From UBA1724 sp051884615 (GTDB taxonomy: Bacteria > Verrucomicrobiota > Lentisphaeria > Oligosphaerales > Oligosphaeraceae), in contig JBJEVT010000030.1 in NCBI GenBank assembly GCA_051884615.1, positions 71,367 to 135,366 of the forward strand: a DNA stretch of 64,000 nt. Direction: 5' to 3'. Each line of letters starts with the position of its first letter. Within the stretch, counting starts at the first letter, position 1. The notes below the pieces were generated by a model. The model did no database searches. It saw only the letters and a list, made by a program, of their open reading frames with translations, and was not told where the DNA came from. The position numbers were made by a program, and so were the translations under genes. This document shows, in pieces, positions 61,156 through 64,000 of the stretch.

Positions 61156-62706
61156 ATGTCCAACAGCAGCTGCACCACCATCATCGTCACCCCCGCCGCC
61201 AGCGCCGACGGCCGAATGCGGGTGGCCCATTCCTGCGACGACGCCCTGGCCGACCATCGCTTCGTCTACGTTCCCGCCCAGGATTGGCCGGAGGGCGCCC
61301 GGCGCCCCGTCTATCCCTGCGGAATCTGCGAGAAGGAGCTGCCCCAGTGGAACGCCCGGATCATCCCCCGGCTCTACGTCCCCGGGCGGCAGGACGCCTA
61401 CCGGGATTCCCTGGGCCAGGCCTGCCCCACCCTGCCCGTGGGCTCCATTCCCCAGGTGCGCCACACCTTCGCCTATCTGGACAGCAACTACGGCGTGATG
61501 AACGAAGCGGGCCTGGTCTTCGGGGAATGCACCTGCCGCGCCCACCATCTCTGCCCCCCGGAGGAGGGGAAGCGCATCTTCTACTCCTCGGAATTGATGC
61601 GGGTCGCCCTGGAGCGCTGCACCGCCGCCCTGGAGGCCGTGGAGCTCATGGGCTCCCTCATCGAGGAATACGGGGTCTACGGCACCGGGGAGACCCTCCT
61701 GGTGGCCGACGCCAAGGACGCCTGGGTCATGGAGATGGCCCCCTCCGCCCAGGGCACGGGCGGGCTTTGGGCGGCCCGGCGGGTGCCGGACGGAGAGATT
61801 TTCGTGGAGGCGAACCTCTTTCGTCTGCGGAAGCTGGACCCCGCCTCCCCCGACCAGCGCCTCTGCTCCACCCTCCAAGCCATGGCGCGGGAGGGCCAGG
61901 AGGTGGACTGGACCGCCCTGACCTCCGAAGGGGAATACCACCACCCGTACTACTCCATGCGCCGGGTGTGGCGGGTCATGGATCTTCTGGCCCCCTCCCT
62001 CCAGGCCCCCGCGAAACTCACCGGCTACCTGGACGATTCCTATCCTTTCTCCTTCGCCCCGGACCGCCCCGTGAACCTCCAGGACCTCTTCCGCATCTAC
62101 CGGGACCACCTGGAGGGAACCCCCTTCGACCTGACCCAAGGCGCCGCCGCCGGCCCGTGGGGAAATCCCAACCGGCCCCGACCCACGGAGGAGGAGGCCA
62201 CCCGGGGAGCCTGGGAACGCCCCATCTCCATGGTGGACACGGGCTACGCCTACGTCCTGGAACCCCGGGGCATCTGCTGGCTGGCGCTGGGACGCCCCGC
62301 CGAAGTGCCCTTCGTCCCCCTGGCGGTGGCGCCGCCTCCCGCCCCCTTCTCCCAGGGAAGCCCCCGGGAATTCGACCCGGAGGGCTGCGCCTGGTGGCGC
62401 TATAATCTGGTGAGCCAGTTCTCGGAACTGCGCTACTGCGACATGCGGCAGGACATCGCCCGCGCCCAGCAGCGGGCGGAGGAGCGCGCCATGCTCGCCC
62501 TGGAGGGGCGGGAACCGCCCGACGCCCAGGTCCTGAACCGCCTCGCGGAGACCACCCTCCAGGAATGGAAGGAGCTCTTCGCCCAGTTGGCGGTGACCTA
62601 CAACCAGGGATATTACAACACCCCCGAGAAGTTCTCCCAGAAACGCCCCTCCAATCCCCAGTATCTCCAGGGGACGGAGTTCCCCCGGGGCCCCCTCCAC
62701 TATTAG
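61156..62706 (+). CDS. C69-family dipeptidase (PepD/secernin type)
   Basis: 516 residues. The N-terminal nucleophile Cys6 in SSCTTIIV is typical of the N-terminal-nucleophile C69 dipeptidases, although here it is not exposed by an obvious propeptide. Further signs are GVMNEAGLVFGECT, VALERCTAALEAVELMG, WVMEMAP and YSMRRVWRVMDLLAPS. There is no signal peptide. A strong terminator follows. Confidence 0.88.
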   Translation: MSNSSCTTIIVTPAASADGRMRVAHSCDDALADHRFVYVPAQDWPEGARRPVYPCGICEKELPQWNARIIPRLYVPGRQDAYRDSLGQACPTLPVGSIPQVRHTFAYLDSNYGVMNEAGLVFGECTCRAHHLCPPEEGKRIFYSSELMRVALERCTAALEAVELMGSLIEEYGVYGTGETLLVADAKDAWVMEMAPSAQGTGGLWAARRVPDGEIFVEANLFRLRKLDPASPDQRLCSTLQAMAREGQEVDWTALTSEGEYHHPYYSMRRVWRVMDLLAPSLQAPAKLTGYLDDSYPFSFAPDRPVNLQDLFRIYRDHLEGTPFDLTQGAAAGPWGNPNRPRPTEEEATRGAWERPISMVDTGYAYVLEPRGICWLALGRPAEVPFVPLAVAPPPAPFSQGSPREFDPEGCAWWRYNLVSQFSELRYCDMRQDIARAQQRAEERAMLALEGREPPDAQVLNRLAETTLQEWKELFAQLAVTYNQGYYNTPEKFSQKRPSNPQYLQGTEFPRGPLHY

Positions 62707-62728
62707 CCCTTCGCCATTCGCCCTTCCC

Positions 62729-62759
62729 GCCCTCCCCGCGGCCGGGGAGGGCTTTTTTT
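62729..62759 (+). terminator. Strong intrinsic terminator after the C69 dipeptidase gene
   Basis: GCCCTCCCC pairs with GGGGAGGGC (9 bp plus CG closing pairs) and is followed by seven T. Confidence 0.92.
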
Positions 62760-63035
62760 GTGGCGCCCCGCCACGGGCGGCCGGAATCCGGAGGAGGGAA
62801 AAGGGACCGGGGCGGACAAGGGAAGGAAATTTCCCGTCGCCGGGCAAAATTCAGGGGAAAAGCCAGTCGGGGGCAATATATTGTAGGGTTGCCCCGGAAG
62901 CCCCCTTCCCCTGGGGGGATTCCCCCTTTCCCGGGCTCCGCCCCCGACCCTTTCCCGATCCGGAAACCTCCGGATCCCCCCCCCGCCCTTTCCACCCCTC
63001 AAGCCACTCCACCCCCATAAAGGACTGCACGGCAT
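62760..63035. other. Intergenic region upstream of oadG
   Basis: No gene seen. An inverted repeat around a TATATT element (62870-62895) is the only notable structure; the rest is C/G-rich with runs of C near the oadG start. Confidence 0.5.
62870..62895 (+). promoter_or_regulatory. Inverted repeat GGGGCAA-N12-TTGCCCC over a TATATT element
   Basis: Perfect 7-bp arms flank TATATTGTAGGG. A -10-like TATATT inside a symmetrical site is the layout of a repressor operator. It lies about 140 bases before the oadG start. Confidence 0.35.
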
Positions 63036-63263
63036 ATGTTCAAAAGCGCCGCCATCATCATGCTCTTCGGCATGGGATTCGTCTTCCTCTTCCTCTGCAT
63101 CCAGGTGGTCATCACCAACCTGTTTGCCAAACTGGCCGGAAGATTCGCCTATCTCCTCCCCGAACCCGTCAAGACCACCAAGAAACCCGCCGCTCCCAAG
63201 AGCGACGACGCCCTGACGGTGGCGGTGATCGCCGCGGCCCTGAAAAGCGCGGGACGCCTCTAA
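63036..63263 (+). CDS. oadG: Oxaloacetate decarboxylase gamma-chain-like protein
   Basis: 75 residues: one N-terminal membrane helix (about 5-28) and a polar tail with PVKTTKKPAAPKSDD and a C-terminal helix. Size, single helix and position directly before an oadA-like gene fit the gamma subunit of Na+-pumping decarboxylases, which anchors the alpha subunit and binds zinc. Assignment is by layout and context. Confidence 0.7.
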   Translation: MFKSAAIIMLFGMGFVFLFLCIQVVITNLFAKLAGRFAYLLPEPVKTTKKPAAPKSDDALTVAVIAAALKSAGRL

Positions 63264-63330
63264 AAATTTTCATAACTACCTACATCGCAATAACTTACAA
63301 CAATAATAACACAAGGAGACTCTTCCCATC

Positions 63331-64000
63331 ATGAAAAAGATTCGCTTCCTCGACACCTCCTTCCGTGACGGCTTCCAGTCTGTCATCGGCGCCCGCGTGG
63401 TCTCCAAGGACTTCCTTCCCGCCATGGAGGCCGCCGTGGAGGCTGGCTGGAAACACCTGGAGGTGGGCGGCGGCGCCCGGTTCCAGAGCCCCTTCTTCTA
63501 TTGCGGCGAAGACGCCTTCGAGATGATGGACACCTTCCGGAAGACGGTGGGGGAGGAGGTGGAGCTCCAGACCCTGGCGCGCGGCGTGAACGTGGTGGGT
63601 CTCTCCAGCCAGTCCAGCGACATCATCGACCTGCATGCCAAGATGTTCAAGAAGCACGGCATGACCACCATCCGGAACTTCGACGCCCTCAACGACATCC
63701 GGAACATCAGCTTCAGCGGCGAGTGCATCCACAAGGCCGGCCTGCAGCACCAGACCACCATCACCATGATGGGCCTGCCCCCCAACATGGACACCGAGGC
63801 CCACAGCCCCAAGTTCTACACCGGGATTCTGGAGAAGATCCTGGAGAGCGGGATGCACTTCGACTCCCTGTGCTTCAAGGACGCCAGCGGCACCTGCCCG
63901 CCCGCCGTCATCAAGGAGACCGTCCGCCGCGCCCGGGAGATCCTGGACGCCGCCGGCAAGAAGGACTGCCCCATCGAGATGCACACCCATGACACCGCCG
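63331..64000 (+). CDS. oadA: Oxaloacetate decarboxylase alpha subunit (carboxyltransferase domain), truncated by window end
   Basis: 223 residues visible from MKKIRFLDTSFRDGFQSV, with AAGGAG twelve bases upstream. The DTSFRDG-QS start, WKHLEVGGGARFQSPFF, the Lys of LCFKDASGTCPP (carboxylated Lys region) and IEMHTHDTA with the metal-binding His pair mark the carboxyltransferase barrel shared with pyruvate carboxylase subunit B. With oadG just upstream it probably forms a Na+-pumping decarboxylase. The reading frame continues past the window. Confidence 0.9.
   Translation, partial: MKKIRFLDTSFRDGFQSVIGARVVSKDFLPAMEAAVEAGWKHLEVGGGARFQSPFFYCGEDAFEMMDTFRKTVGEEVELQTLARGVNVVGLSSQSSDIIDLHAKMFKKHGMTTIRNFDALNDIRNISFSGECIHKAGLQHQTTITMMGLPPNMDTEAHSPKFYTGILEKILESGMHFDSLCFKDASGTCPPAVIKETVRRAREILDAAGKKDCPIEMHTHDTA

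Overview
The window is GC-rich, densely coded bacterial DNA, apparently part of a scaffolded draft or metagenome assembly: it holds two runs of exactly 100 N and two genes broken by single-base frameshifts. The content suggests an anaerobic, glycan-degrading member of the PVC group, most likely Lentisphaerae (Victivallales-like). The pointers are two prepilin-type (FTLIELLVVIAI) pseudopilins, five Gfo/Idh/MocA oxidoreductases, a DUF4091 enzyme with CBM9-like and LamG-like modules, GH38 mannosidases, a heparinase II/III protein, a four-module flavodiiron protein and a decarboxylase of the Na+-pumping type. This placement is inferred from gene families; no rRNA or tRNA gene was seen.

Layout. 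1-11.3 kb (+): the 3' part of a GH38 mannosidase fused in frame to Maf, then cysE, a second GH38 mannosidase, dnaB, a secreted CBM/TIM-barrel protein, murJ and an AraC regulator. 12.2-18.4 kb (-): amino-sugar catabolism (nagB, nagA) embedded among four Gfo/Idh/MocA oxidoreductases, ending at a hairpin shared with the AraC gene. 18.6-22.4 kb (-): a frameshifted M48 peptidase/serine-hydrolase fusion, a putative anti-sigma factor and an ECF sigma factor. 22.6-26.4 kb (-): tpiA, pgk, a GH99-like lipoprotein and a small zinc-ribbon protein. 26.4-28.2 kb: a non-coding repeat cluster interrupted by both assembly gaps, with two kinds of about 125-235 bp repeat and a CTAG-containing 9-bp tandem array. 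28.2-38.2 kb (+): an oxidoreductase, an ABC exporter, a sugar-binding lipoprotein, mazG, heparinase II/III, coaBC, a small membrane protein and a flavodiiron fusion.

38.2-38.8 kb is visibly more AT-rich. It has two consecutive 17-bp-stem hairpins and a short Mrr-type nuclease gene at the end of a six-gene minus-strand operon (hflX, mutL, oppA-, oppB- and oppC-like, Mrr-like). 46.4-51 kb (-): a pseudopilin translationally coupled to a BtuFCD/FepBCD-type importer, preceded by a frameshifted pseudopilin. 51-60.3 kb (-): fabH, an SGNH hydrolase, two large secreted carbohydrate-active proteins and an AI-2E family permease. 60.5-62.7 kb (+): a TetR regulator and a C69 dipeptidase. 63-64 kb (+): oadG and the start of oadA, running off the end.

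Together the genes describe glycan breakdown outside the cell (DUF4091, GH99-like, F5/8-TIM, CBM-TIM proteins) and inside it (GH38, heparinase-like, nagBA, sugar oxidoreductases), feeding glycolysis (tpiA, pgk) and a decarboxylation-driven Na+ pump under anoxic conditions, with flavodiiron-type O2/NO detoxification. Translation signals are of two kinds: clear Shine-Dalgarno sites (tpiA, pgk, tetR, oadA, murJ) and starts preceded by pure pyrimidine tracts with no Shine-Dalgarno (cysE, second GH38, nagB and others).
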